In this document: positions 35,753-48,936 of the stretch, piece by piece
How the letters are laid out: each line of letters begins with the position of its first letter
How positions within the stretch are numbered: position 1 is the first letter of the stretch
From: Lasioglossum baleicum
Taxonomy: Eukaryota; Arthropoda; Insecta; Hymenoptera; Halictidae
Assembly (NCBI RefSeq): GCF_051020765.1
Contig: NW_027469110.1
Span: 434,001 to 498,000 of the forward strand
DNA: 64,000 bases
Direction of reading: 5' to 3'
Position numbers and translations under genes: made by a program
The notes under the pieces: generated by a model
Told to the model about the DNA's origin: nothing
Seen by the model: the letters and a program-made list of their open reading frames with translations, nothing else
Database searches by the model: none

Positions 35753-36508
35753 GTTATGCGTTATGCGTTATGCGTTATGCGTTATGCGTTATGCGTTATG
35801 CGTTATGCGTTATGCGTTATGCGTTATGCGTTATGCGTTATGCGTTATGCGTTATGCGTTATGCGTTATGCGTTATGCGTTATGCGTTATGCGTTATGCG
35901 TTATGCGTTATGCGTTATGCGTTATGCGTTATGCGTTATGCGTTATGCGTTATGCGTTATGCGTTATGCGTTATGCGTTATGCGTTATGCGTTATGCGTT
36001 ATGCGTTATGCGTTATGCGTTATGCGTTATGCGTTATGCGTTATGCGTTATGCGTTATGCGTTATGCGTTATGCGTTATGCGTTATGCGTTATGCGTTAT
36101 GCGTTATGCGTTATGCGTTATGCGTTATGCGTTATGCGTTATGCGTTATGCGTTATGCGTTATGCGTTATGCGTTATGCGTTATGCGTTATGCGTTATGC
36201 GTTATGCGTTATGCGTTATGCGTTATGCGTTATGCGTTATGCGTTATGCGTTATGCGTTATGCGTTATGCGTTATGCGTTCTGCGTTATGCGTTTTGCGT
36301 TATGCGTTATGCGTTATGCGTTATGCGATATGCGTTATGCGTTATGCGTTATGCGTTATGCGTTATGCGTTATGCGTTATGCGTTATGCGTTATGCGTTA
36401 TGCGTTATGCGTTATGCGTTATGCGTTATGCGTTATGCGTTATGCGTTATGCGTTATGCGTTATGCGTTATGCGTTATGCGTTATGCGTTATGCGTTATG
36501 CGTTATGC
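35753..36508 (+). repeat. Array of 75, GTTCTGC trio, array of 25
   Basis: Canonical 35753-36277; GTTCTGC and GTTTTGC at 36278-36298; GATATGC at 36327; canonical 36334-36508. Confidence 0.93.
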
Positions 36509-37544
36509 GTTATCGGCTTTGCGTTATGCGTTATGCGTGATGGGTTATGCGATATCGGTTATGGATTATGCGTAATGCATTATATGTTATGCGTTATGCT
36601 TTTTGCGTTATGTGTTATGCGTTATGCGTCATGCGTTATGCGTTATGCGTTATGCGTTATGGGTTATGCGTTATGCGTTATGCGTTATGCGTTATGCGTT
36701 ATGCGTTATGCGATATGCGTTATCGGCTCTGCGTTATGCGTCATACGTTATACGTTATGCGTTATCCGCTTTGCGTTATGCGTCATGCGTTATGGGTTAT
36801 GCGTTATCCCTTATGGATTATGCGTAATGCATTATGCGTTATGCGTTTTGCGTTATGGGTTATGCGTTATGCGTTATGCGTTATGCGTTATGCGTTATGC
36901 GTTATGGGTTATGCGTTATGGGTTATGCGTTATGGGTTATGCGTCATGCGTTATGCGTTATGCGTTATGCGTTATCGGGTTTGCGTTATGCGTCATGCGT
37001 TATCCGTTATGGATTATGCGTAATGCATTATAAGTTATGCGTTTTGCGTTATGTGTTATGTGTTATGCGTTATGGGTTATGCGTCATGCGTTATGCGTTA
37101 TGCGTTATGCGTTATGGGTTATGCGTTACGCGTTACGCGTTATGCGTTATGCGTTATGCGATATGCGTTATGCGTCTTGCGTTATGCGTTATGCTTTATG
37201 GGTTATGCGTAATGCGTTATGCGTTATCGGCTTTGCGTTATGCGTTATGCGTTATCGGCTTTGCGTTATGCGTCATGCGTTATGGGTTATGCGTTATCCG
37301 TTATGGATTATGCGTAATGCATTATGCGTTTTGCGTTATGGGTTATGCGTTATGCGTTATGCGTTATGCGTTATGCGATATGCGCTATATGTTATGCGTT
37401 ATGCGTTATGCGTTATGCGTTATCGGATTTGCGTTATGCGTTATGCGTTATCCGTTATGGATTATGCGTTATGCATTATGCGTAATGCGTAATGCGGTAT
37501 GGGTTATGCGTTGTGCGTTATGCGTTATGCGTTATGCGTTATCC
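36509..37544 (+). repeat. HOR unit D, E, F, G
   Basis: Counterpart of 29229-30285. D at 36550, E near 36726, F with ATTATAA near 37025, G with doubled GTTACGC near 37128, GCTATAT near 37384, and closing GTTATCC at 37538-37544. Confidence 0.84.
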
Positions 37545-38356
37545 GTTATGCGTTATGCGTTATGCGTTATGCGTTATGCGTTATGCGTTATGCGTTATGC
37601 GTTATGCGTTATGCGTTATGCGTTATGCGTTATGCGTTATGCGTTATGCGTTATGCGTTATGCGTTATGCGTTATGCGTTATGCGTTATGCGTTATGCGT
37701 TATGCGTTATGCGTTATGCGTTATGCGTTATGCGTTATGCGTTATGCGTTATGCGTTATGCGTTATGCGTTATGCGTTATGCGTTATGCGTTATGCGTTA
37801 TGCGTTATGCGTTATGCGTTATGCGTTATGCGTTATGCGTTATGCGTTATGCGTTATGCGTTATGCGTTATGCGTTATGCGTTATGCGTTATGCGTTATG
37901 CGTTATGCGTTATGCGTTATGCGTTATGCGTTATGCGTTATGCGTTATGCGTTATGCGTTATGCGTTATGCGTTATGCGTTATGCGTTATGCGTTATGCG
38001 TTATGCGTTATGCGTTATGCGTTATGCGTTATGCGTTATGCGTTATGCGTTATGCGTTATGCGTTATGCGTTATGCGTTATGCGTTATGCGTTATGCGTT
38101 ATGCGTTATGCGTTATGCGTTATGCGTTATGCGTTATGCGTTATGCGTTATGCGTTATGCGTTATGCGTTATGCGTTATGCGTTATGCGTTATGCGTTAT
38201 GCGTTATGCGTTATGCGTTATGCGTTATGCGTTATGCGTTATGCGTTATGCGTTATGCGTTATGCGTTATGCGTTATGCGTTATGCGTTATGCGTTATGC
38301 GTTATGCGTTATGCGTTATGCGTTATGCGTTATGCGTTATGCGTTATGCGTTATGC
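37545..38356 (+). repeat. Canonical array, 116 monomers (longest perfect run)
   Basis: 812 bases without a single variant, the longest perfect run I found in the window. Confidence 0.95.
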
Positions 38357-39854
38357 GATATGCGTTATCGGCTCTGCGTTATGCGTCATACGTTATACGT
38401 TATGCGTTATCGGCTTTGCGTTATGCGTCATGCGTTATGGGTTATGCGTTATCCCTTATGGATTATGCGTAATGCATTATGCGTTATGCGTTTTGCGTTA
38501 TGGGTTATGCGTTATGCGTTATGCGTTATGGGTTATGCGTTATGGGTTATGCGTTATGGGTTATGCGTCATGCGTTATGCGTTATGCGTTATGCGTTATC
38601 GGGTTTGCGTTATGCGTCATGCGTTATGGGTTATGCGTTATCCGTTATGGATTATGCGTAATGCATTATAAGTTATGCGTTTTGCGTTATGTGTTATGTG
38701 TTATGCGTTATGGGTTATGCGTTATGCGTTATGCGTTATGCGTTATGCGTTATGCGTTATGCGTTATGCGTTATGCGTTATGCGTTATGCGTTATGCGTT
38801 ATGCGTTATGCGTTATGCGTTATGCGTTATGCGTTATGCGTTATGCGTTATGCGTTATGCGTTATGCGTTATGCGTTATGCGTTATGCGTTATGCGTTAT
38901 GCGTTATGCGTTATGCGTTATGCGTTATGCGTTATGCGTTATGCGTTATGCGTTATGCGTTATGCGTTATGCGTTATGCGTTATGCGTTATGCGTTATGC
39001 GTTATGCGTTATGCGTTATGCGTTATGCGTTATGCGTTATGCGTTATGCGTTATGCGTTATGCGTTATGCGTTATGCGTTATGCGTTATCCGTTATGCGT
39101 TATGCGTTATGCGTTATGCGTTATGCGTTATGCGTTATGCGTTATGCGTTATGCGTTATGCGTTATGCGTTATGCGTTATGCGTTTTGCGTTATGTGTTA
39201 TGCGTTATGGGTTATGCGTCATGCGTTATGCGTTATGCGTTATGCGTTATGCGTTATGCGTTATGCGTTATGCGTTATGCGTTATGCGTTGTGCGTTATG
39301 CGTTATGCGTTATGCGTTATGCGTTATGCGTTATGCGTTATCGGCTTTGCGTTATGCGTCATGCGTGATGGGTTATGCGATATCGGTTATGGATTATGCG
39401 TAATGCATTATATGTTATGCGTTATGCTTTTTGCGTTATGTGTTATGCGTTATGGGTTATGCGTCATGCGTTATGCGTTATGCGTTATGCGTTATGGGTT
39501 ATGCGTTATGCGTTATGCGTTATGCGTTATGCGTTATGCGATATGCGTTATCGGCTCTGCGTTATGCGTCATACGTTATACGTTATGCGTTATCGGCTTT
39601 GCGTTATGCGTCATGCGTTATGGGTTATGCGTTATCCCTTATGGATTATGCGTTATGCGTTTTGCGTTATGGGTTATGCGTTATGCGTTATGCGTTATCC
39701 GTTATGGATTATGCGTAATGCATTATAAGTTATGCGTTTTGCGTTATGTGTTATGTGTTATGCGTTATGGGTTATGCGTCATGCGTTATGCGTTATGCGT
39801 TATGCGTTATGGGTTATGCGTTACGCGTTATGCGTTATGCGTTATGCGATATGC
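38357..39854 (+). repeat. E, F, arrays of 53 and 13, then C, D, E, shortened F
   Basis: Counterpart of 31098-32616. A lone GTTATCC sits at 39085-39091, C at 39183, D at 39378, and GATATGC closes at 39848-39854. Confidence 0.85.
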
Positions 39855-40694
39855 GTTATGCGTTATGCGTTATGCGTTATGCGTTATGCGTTATGCGTTA
39901 TGCGTTATGCGTTATGCGTTATGCGTTATGCGTTATGCGTTATGCGTTATGCGTTATGCGTTATGCGTTATGCGTTATGCGTTATGCGTTATGCGTTATG
40001 CGTTATGCGTTATGCGTTATGCGTTATGCGTTATGCGTTATGCGTTATGCGTTATGCGTTATGCGTTATGCGTTATGCGTTATGCGTTATGCGTTATGCG
40101 TTATGCGTTATGCGTTATGCGTTATGCGTTTTGCGTTATGGGTTATGCGTTATGCGTTATGCGTTATCCGTTATGGATTATGCGTAATGCATTATAAGTT
40201 ATGCGTTTTGCGTTATGTGTTATGTGTTATGCGTTATGGGTTATGCGTCATGCGTTATGCGTTATGCGTTATGCGTTATGGGTTATGCGTTACGCGTTAT
40301 GCGTTATGCGTTATGCGATATGCGTTATGCGTTATGCGTTATGCGTTATGCGTTATGCGTTATGCGTTATGCGTTATGCGTTATGCGTTATGCGTTATGC
40401 GTTATGCGTTATGCGTTATGCGTTATGCGTTATGCGTTATGCGTTATGCGTTATGCGTTATGCGTTATGCGTTATGCGTTATGCGTTATGCGTTATGCGT
40501 TATGCGTTATGCGTTATGCGTTATGCGTTATGCGTTATGCGTTATGCGTTATGCGTTATGCGTTATGCGTTATGCGTTATGCGTTATGCGTTATGCGTTA
40601 TGCGTTATGCGTTATGCGTTATGCGTTATGCGTTATGCGTTATGCGTTATGCGTTATGCGTTATGCGTTATGCGTTATGCGTTATGCGTTATGC
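39855..40694 (+). repeat. Arrays of 39 and 53 around a truncated F
   Basis: Canonical 39855-40127. GTTTTGC, GTTATGG, GTTATCC, ATTATAA, GTTACGC and GATATGC lie in 40128-40323, repeating the join seen at 39659-39854. Canonical 40324-40694. Confidence 0.9.
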
Positions 40695-42675
40695 GATATG
40701 CGTTATCGGCTCTGCGTTATGCGTCATACGTTATACGTTATGCGTTATCGGCTTTGCGTTATGCGTCATGCGTTATGGGTTATGCGTTATCCCTTATGGA
40801 TTATGCGTAATGCATTATGCGTTATGCGTTTTGCGTTATGGGTTATGCGTTATGCGTTATGCGTTATGCGTTATGGGTTATGCGTTATGGGTTATGCGTT
40901 ATGGGTTATGCGTCATGCGTTATGCGTTATGCGTTATGCGTTATGCGTTATGCGTTATGGGTTATGCGTTATGGGTTATGCGTTATGGGTTATGCGTCAT
41001 GCGTTATGCGTTATGCGTTATGCGTTATCGGGTTTGCGTTATGCGTTATGCGTTATGGGTTATGCGTTATCCGTTATGGATTATGCGTAATGCATTATAA
41101 GTTATGCGTTTTGCGTTATGTGTTATGTGTTATGCGTTATGGGTTATGCGTCATGCGTTATGCGTTATGCGTTATGCGTTATGCGTTATGGGTTATGCGT
41201 TACGCGTTATGCGTTATGCGTTATGCGATATGCGTTATGCGTTTTGCGTTATGGGTTATGCTTTATGGGTTATGCGTAATGCGTTATGCGTTATCGGCTT
41301 TGCGTTATGCGTTATGCGTTATCGGCTTTGCGTTATGCGTCATGCGTTATGGGTTATGCGTTATCCGTTATGGATTATGCGTAATGCATTATGCGTAATG
41401 CGTAATGCGGTATGGGTTATGCGTTGTGCGTTATGCGTTATGCGTTATGCGTTATGCGTTATGCGTTATGCGTTATGCGTTATGCGTTTTGCGTTATGTG
41501 TTATGCGTTATGGGTTATGCGTCATGCGTTATGCGTTATGCGTTATGCGTTATGCGTTATGCGTTATGCGTTATGCGTTATGCGTTATGCGTTATACGTT
41601 ATGCGTTATGCGTTATGCGTCATACGTTATGCGTTATGCGTTATGCGTTATGCGTTATCGGCTTTGCGTTATGCGTTATGCGTGATGGGTTATGCGATAT
41701 CGGTTATGGATTATGCGTAATGCATTATATGTTATGCGTTATGCTTTTTGCGTTATGTGTTATGCGTTATGGGTTATGCGTCATGCGTTATGCGTTATGC
41801 GTTATGCGTTATGGGTTATGCGTTATGCGTTATGCGTTATGCGTTATGCGTTATGCGTTATGCGATATGCGTTATCGGCTCTGCGTTATGCGTCATACGT
41901 TATACGTTATGCGTTATCGGCTTTGCGTTATGCGTCATGCGTTATGGGTTATGCGTTATCCCTTATGGATTATGCGTAATGCATTATGCGTTATGCGTTT
42001 TGCGTTATGGGTTATGCGTTATGCGTTATGCGTTATGCGTTATGCGTTATGGGTTATGCGTTATGGGTTATGCGTTATGGGTTATGCGTCATGCGTTATG
42101 CGTTATGCGTTATGCGTTATCGGGTTTGCGTTATGCGTCATGCGTTATGGGTTATGCGTTATCCGTTATGGATTATGCGTAATGCATTATAAGTTATGCG
42201 TTTTGCGTTATGTGTTATGTGTTATGCGTTATGGGTTATGCGTCATGCGTTATGCGTTATGCGTTATGCGTTATGCGTTATGGGTTATGCGTTACGCGTT
42301 ATGCGTTATGCGTTATGCGATATGCGTTATGCGTTTTGCGTTATGGGTTATGCTTTATGGGTTATGCGTAATGCGTTATGCGTTATCGGCTTTGCGTTAT
42401 GCGTTATGCGTTATCGGCTTTGCGTTATGCGTCATGCGTTATGGGTTATGCGTTATCCGTTATGGATTATGCGTAATGCATTATGCGTTATGCGTTTTGC
42501 GTTATGGGTTATGCGTTATGGGTTATGCGTTATGCGTTATGCGATATGCGCTATATGTTATGCGTTATGCGTTATGCGTTATCGGATTTGCGTTATGCGT
42601 TATGCGTTATCCGTTATGGATTATGCGTTATGCATTATGCGTAATGCGTAATGCGGTATGGGTTATGCGTTGTGC
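40695..42675 (+). repeat. E, F (with doubled start), G', then full unit C, C2, D, E, F, G
   Basis: E opens at 40695. F begins twice (GTTATGG alternation near 40874 and 40958). G jumps to GGTATGG near 41409. C lies near 41487, D at 41695, E near 41877, F with ATTATAA near 42187, G with GCTATAT near 42551, and GTTGTGC at 42669-42675. The second half is a good reference copy of the complete Domain II unit. Confidence 0.84.
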
Positions 42676-44134
42676 GTTATGCGTTATGCGTTATGCGTTA
42701 TGCGTTATGCGTTATGCGTTATGCGTTATGCGTTATGCGTTATGCGTTATGCGTTATGCGTTATGCGTTATGCGTTATGCGTTATGCGTTATGCGTTATG
42801 CGTTATGCGTTATGCGTTATGCGTTATGCGTTATGCGTTATGCGTTATGCGTTATGCGTTATGCGTTATGCGTTATGCGTTATGCGTTATGCGTTATGCG
42901 TTATGCGTTATGCGTTATGCGTTATGCGTTATGCGTTATGCGTTATGCGTTATGCGTTATGCGTTATGCGTTATGCGTATGCGTTATGCGTCATGCGTTA
43001 TGCGTTATGCGTTATGCGTCATGCGTTATGCGTTATGCGTTATGCGTCATGCGTTATGCGTTATGCGTTATGCGTTATGCGTTATGCGTTATGCGTTATG
43101 CGTTATGCGTTATGCGTTATGCGTTATGCGTTATGCGTTATGCGTTATGCGTTATGCGTTATGCGTTATGCGTTATGCGTTATGCGTTATGCGTTATGCG
43201 TTATGCGTTATGCGTTATGCGTTATGCGTTATGCGTTATGCGTTATGCGTTATGCGTTATGCGTTATGCGTTATGCGTTATGCGTTATGCGTTATGCGTT
43301 ATGCGTTATGCGTTATGCGTTATGCGTTATGCGTTATGCGTTATGCGTTATGCGTTATGCGTTATGCGTTATGCGTTATGCGTTATGCGTTATGCGTTAT
43401 GCGTTATGCGTTATGCGTTATGCGTTATGCGTTATGCGTTATGCGTATGTATGCGTTATGCGTTATGCGTTATGCGTTATGCGTTATGCGTTTATGCGTT
43501 ATGCGTTATGCGTTATGCGTTATGCGTTATGCGTTATGCGTTATGCGTTATGCGTTATGCGTTATGCGTTATGCGTATGCGTTATGCGTTATGCGTTATG
43601 CGTTATGCGTTATGCGTTATGCGTTATGCGTTATGCGTTATGCGTTATGCGTTATGCGTTATGCGTTATGCGTTATGCGTTATGCGTTATGCGTTATGCG
43701 TTATGCGTTATGCGTTATGCGTTATGCGTTATGCGTTATGCGTTATGCGTTATGCGTTTATGCGTTATGCGTTATGCGTTATGCGTTATGCGTTATGCGT
43801 TATGCGTTATGCGTTATGCGTTATGCGTTATGCGTTATGCGTTATGCGTTATGCGTTATGCGTTATGCGTTATGCGTTATGCGTTATGCGTTATGCGTTA
43901 TGCGTTATGCGTTATGCGTTATGCGTTATGCGTTATGCGTTATGCGTTATGCGTTATGCGTTATGCGTTATGCGTTATGCGTTATGCGTTATGCGTTATG
44001 CGTTATGCGTTATGCGTTATGCGTTATGCGTTATGCGTTATGCGTTATGCGTTATGCGTTATGCGTTATGCGTTATGCGTTATGCGTTATGCGTTATGCG
44101 TTATGCGTTATGCGTTATGCGTTATGCGTTATGC
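42676..44134 (+). repeat. Long canonical array with five register shifts and a GTCATGC trio
   Basis: About 1.46 kb of canonical monomers broken by GTCATGC at 42990, 43018 and 43046 and by five length changes between 42979 and 43758. 45 monomers separate GTTGTGC from the first GTCATGC, if the short monomer is counted, as at 26450-26764. Confidence 0.93.
42975..43765 (+). other. Cluster of register shifts
   Basis: A 6-bp monomer near 42979, a 10-bp stretch in place of one or two monomers near 43446-43455, an 8-bp monomer near 43492, a 6-bp monomer near 43575 and an 8-bp monomer near 43758. The net change is +3 modulo 7. The other 63 kb holds only three such events. Confidence 0.88.
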
Positions 44135-45800
44135 GTTTTGCGTTATGCGTTATGCGTTATGGGTTATGCGTCATGCGTTATGCGTTATGCGTTATGCGTT
44201 ATGCGTTATGCGTTATGCGTTATGCGTTATGCGTTATGCGTTATGCGTTATACGTTATGCGTTATGCGTTATGCGTTATGCGTTATGCGTTATGCGTTAT
44301 GCGTTATGCGTTATCGGCTTTGCGTTATGCGTTATGCGTGATGGGTTATGCGATATCGGTTATGGATTATGCGTAATGCATTATATGTTATGCGTTATGC
44401 TTTTTGCGTTATGTGTTATGCGTTATGGGTTATGCGTCATGCGTTATGCGTTATGCGTTATGCGTTATGGGTTATGCGTTATGCGTTATGCGTTATGCGT
44501 TATGCGTTATGCGTTATGCGATATGCGTTATCGGCTCTGCGTTATGCGTCATACGTTATACGTTATGCGTTATCGGCTTTGCGTTATGCGTCATGCGTTA
44601 TGGGTTATGCGTTATCCCTTATGGATTATGCGTAATGCATTATGCGTTATGCGTTTTGCGTTATGGGTTATGCGTTATGCGTTATGCGTTATGCGTTATG
44701 CGTTATGGGTTATGCGTTATGGGTTATGCGTTATGGGTTATGCGTCATGCGTTATGCGTTATGCGTTATGCGTTATCGGGTTTGCGTTATGCGTCATGCG
44801 TTATGGGTTATGCGTTATCCGTTATGGATTATGCGTAATGCATTATAAGTTATGCGTTTTGCGTTATGTGTTATGTGTTATGCGTTATGGGTTATGCGTC
44901 ATGCGTTATGCGTTATGCGTTATGCGTTATGCGTTATGGGTTATGCGTTACGCGTTATGCGTTATGCGTTATGCGATATGCGTTATGCGTTTTGCGTTAT
45001 GGGTTATGCTTTATGGGTTATGCGTAATGCGTTATGCGTTATCGGCTTTGCGTTATGCGTTATGCGTTATCGGCTTTGCGTTATGCGTCATGCGTTATGG
45101 GTTATGCGTTATCCGTTATGGATTATGCGTAATGCATTATGCGTTATGCGTTTTGCGTTATGGGTTATGCGTTATGGGTTATGCGTTATGCGTTATGCGA
45201 TATGCGCTATATGTTATGCGTTATGCGTTATGCGTTATCGGATTTGCGTTATGCGTTATGCGTTATCCGTTATGGATTATGCGTAATGCGTTATCGGATT
45301 TGCGTTATGCGTTATGCGTTATCCGTTATGGATTATGCGTAATGCGTAATGCGGTATGGGTTATGCGTTGTGCGTTATGCGTTATGCGTTATGCGTTATG
45401 CGTTATGCGTTATGCGTTATGCGTTATGCGTTATGCGTTATGCGTTATGCGTTATGCGTTATGCGTTATGCGTTATGCGTTATGCGTTATGCGTTATGCG
45501 TTATGCGTTATGCGTTATGCGTTATGCGTTATGCGTTATGCGTTATGCGTTATGCGTTATGCGTTATGCGTTATGCGTTATGCGTTATGCGTTATGCGTT
45601 ATGCGTTATGCGTTATGCGTTATGCGTTATGCGTTATGCGTTATGCGTTATGCGTTATGCGTTATGCGTTATGCGTTATGCGTTATGCGTTATGCGTTAT
45701 GCGTTATGCGTTATGCGTTATGCGTTATGCGTTATGCGTTATGCGTTATGCGTTATGCGTTATGCGTTATGCGTTATGCGTTATGCGTTATGCGTTATGC
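44135..45800 (+). repeat. 1.66-kb tandem duplication, copy 1
   Basis: A C variant with GTTATGC for GTTATGT at 44135, GTTATAC at 44247, D at 44351, E near 44536, F with ATTATAA near 44842, G with a doubled GATTTGC-GTTATCC section (near 45240 and 45300), GTTGTGC at 45367-45373, then 61 canonical monomers (45374-45800). The next copy starts at 45801, and most landmarks match at 1,659 bp. Confidence 0.88.
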
Positions 45801-47032
45801 GTTTTGCGTTATGCGTTATGCGTTATGGGTTATGCGTCATGCGTTATGCGTTATGCGTTATGCGTTATGCGTTATGCGTTATGCGTTATGCGTTATGCGT
45901 TATGCGTTATACGTTATGCGTTATGCGTTATGCGTTATGCGTTATGCGTTATGCGTTATGCGTTATGCGTTATCGGCTTTGCGTTATGCGTTATGCGTGA
46001 TGGGTTATGCGATATCGGTTATGGATTATGCGTAATGCATTATATGTTATGCGTTATGCTTTTTGCGTTATGTGTTATGCGTTATGGGTTATGCGTCATG
46101 CGTTATGCGTTATGCGTTATGCGTTATGGGTTATGCGTTATGCGTTATGCGTTATGCGTTATGCGTTATGCGTTATGCGATATGCGTTATCGGCTCTGCG
46201 TTATGCGTCATACGTTATACGTTATGCGTTATCGGCTTTGCGTTATGCGTCATGCGTTATGGGTTATGCGTTATCCCTTATGGATTATGCGTAATGCATT
46301 ATGCGTTATGCGTTTTGCGTTATGGGTTATGCGTTATGCGTTATGCGTTATGCGTTATGCGTTATGGGTTATGCGTTATGGGTTATGCGTTATGGGTTAT
46401 GCGTCATGCGTTATGCGTTATGCGTTATGCGTTATCGGGTTTGCGTTATGCGTCATGCGTTATGGGTTATGCGTTATCCGTTATGGATTATGCGTAATGC
46501 ATTATAAGTTATGCGTTTTGCGTTATGTGTTATGTGTTATGCGTTATGGGTTATGCGTCATGCGTTATGCGTTATGCGTTATGCGTTATGCGTTATGGGT
46601 TATGCGTTACGCGTTATGCGTTATGCGTTATGCGATATGCGTTATGCGTTTTGCGTTATGGGTTATGCTTTATGGGTTATGCGTAATGCGTTATGCGTTA
46701 TCGGCTTTGCGTTATGCGTTATGCGTTATCGGCTTTGCGTTATGCGTCATGCGTTATGGGTTATGCGTTATCCGTTATGGATTATGCGTAATGCATTATG
46801 CGTTATGCGTTTTGCGTTATGGGTTATGCGTTATGGGTTATGCGTTATGCGTTATGCGATATGCGCTATATGTTATGCGTTATGCGTTATGCGTTATCGG
46901 ATTTGCGTTATGCGTTATGCGTTATCCGTTATGGATTATGCGTAATGCGTTATCGGATTTGCGTTATGCGTTATGCGTTATCCGTTATGGATTATGCGTA
47001 ATGCGTAATGCGGTATGGGTTATGCGTTGTGC
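45801..47032 (+). repeat. 1.66-kb tandem duplication, copy 2
   Basis: Same modules as copy 1 including the doubled GATTTGC section, with GTTGTGC at 47026-47032. D is at 46010, ATTATAA near 46501 and GCTATAT near 46865. Confidence 0.88.
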
Positions 47033-48026
47033 GTTATGCGTTATGCGTTATGCGTTATGCGTTATGCGTTATGCGTTATGCGTTATGCGTTATGCGTTAT
47101 GCGTTATGCGTTATGCGTTATGCGTTATGCGTTATGCGTTATGCGTTATGCGTTATGCGTTATGCGTTATGCGTTATGCGTTATGCGTTATGCGTTATGC
47201 GTTATGCGTTATGCGTTATGCGTTATGCGTTATGCGTTATGCGTTATGCGTTATGCGTTATGCGTCATGCGTTATGCGTTATGCGTTATGCGTCATGCGT
47301 CATGCGTTATGCGTTATGCGTCATGCGTTATGCGTTATGCGTTATGCGTTATGCGTTATGCGTTATGCGTTATGCGTTATGCGTTATGCGTTATGCGTTA
47401 TGCGTTATGCGTTATGCGTTATGCGTTATGCGTTATGCGTTATGCGTTATGCGTTATGCGTTATGCGTTATGCGTTATGCGTTATGCGTTATGCGTTATG
47501 CGTTATGCGTTATGCGTTATGCGTTATGCGTTATGCGTTATGCGTTATGCGTTATGCGTTATGCGTTATGCGTTATGCGTTATGCGTTATGCGTTATGCG
47601 TTATGCGTTATGCGTTATGCGTTATGCGTTATGCGTTATGCGTTATGCGTTATGCGTTATGCGTTATGCGTTATGCGTTATGCGTTATGCGTTATGCGTT
47701 ATGCGTTATGCGTTATGCGTTATGCGTTATGCGTTATGCGTTATGCGTTATGCGTTATGCGTTATGCGTTATGCGTTATGCGTTATGCGTTATGCGTTAT
47801 GCGTTATGCGTTATGCGTTATGCGTTATGCGTTATGCGTTATGCGTTATGCGTTATGCGTTATGCGTTATGCGTTATGCGTTATGCGTTATGCGTTATGC
47901 GTTATGCGTTATGCGTTATGCGTTATGCGTTATGCGTTATGCGTTATGCGTTATGCGTTATGCGTTATGCGTTATGCGTTATGCGTTATGCGTTATGCGT
48001 TATGCGTTATGCGTTATGCGTTATGC
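47033..48026 (+). repeat. Arrays of 33 and 100 around a GTCATGC cluster
   Basis: Canonical 47033-47263; GTCATGC at 47264, 47292, 47299 and 47320; canonical 47327-48026 (exactly 100 monomers). Confidence 0.94.
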
Positions 48027-48936
48027 GTTTTGCGTTATGTGTTATGCGTTATGGGTTATGCGTCATGCGTTATGCGTTATGCGTTATGCGTTATGCGTTA
48101 TGCGTTATGCGTTATGCGTTATGCGTTATGCGTTATGCGTTATGCGTTATGCGTTATGCGTTATGCGTTATGCGTTATGCGTTATGCGTTATGCGTTATG
48201 CGTTATGCGTTATGCGTTATGCGTTATGCGTTATGCGTTATGCGTTATGCGTTATGCGTTATGCGTTATGCGTTATGCGTTATGCGTTATGCGTTATGCG
48301 TTATGCGTTATGCGTTATGCGTTATGCGTTATGCGTTATGCGTTATGCGTTATGCGTTATGCGTGATGCGTTATGCGTTATGCGTTATGCGTTATGCGTT
48401 ATGCGTTATGCGTTATGCGTTATGCGTTATGCGTTATGCGTTATGCGTTATGCGTTATGCGTTATGCGTTATGCGTTATGCGTTATGCGTTATGCGTTAT
48501 GCGTTATGCGTTATGCGTTATGCGTTATGCGTTATGCGTTATGCGTTATGCGTTATGCGTTATGCGTTATGCGTTATGCGTTATGCGTTATGCGTTATGC
48601 GTTATGCGTTATGCGTTATGCGTTATGCGTTATGCGTTATGCGTTATGCGTTATGCGTTATGCGTTATGCGTTATGCGTTATGCGTTATGCGTTATGCGT
48701 TATGCGTTATGCGTTATGCGTTATGCGTTATGCGTTATGCGTTATGCGTTATGCGTTATGCGTTATGCGTTATGCGTTATGCGTTATGCGTTATGCGTTA
48801 TGCGTTATGCGTTATGCGTTATGCGTTATGCGTTATGCGTTATGCGTTATGCGTTATGCGTTATGCGTTATGCGTTATGCGTTATGCGTTATGCGTTATG
48901 CGTTATGCGTTATGCGTTATGCGTTATGCGTTATGC
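48027..48936 (+). repeat. Module C alone, arrays of 42 and 81
   Basis: C at 48027-48068 without other modules, 42 canonical monomers, GTGATGC at 48363-48369, 81 canonical monomers. An isolated C inside canonical DNA also occurs at 50519 and 51002. Confidence 0.93.

Larger units (their letters stand above)
34857..39854 (+). repeat. Long duplication, copy B'
   Basis: Partner of 27528-32616; see that entry. Private to B': GTTTTGC in place of GTTATGC in D near 34949, a single GTTATGG in place of three monomers in F near 37000, and shorter arrays near 39 kb. Confidence 0.88.

Noticed and set aside
41692..42675. Modules D-G as a mobile element inserted in the satellite
   Set aside because: Every monomer in the modules is a near relative of GTTATGC and keeps 7-bp register. 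There are no terminal repeats, target-site duplications or coding capacity, so they are diverged satellite monomers.
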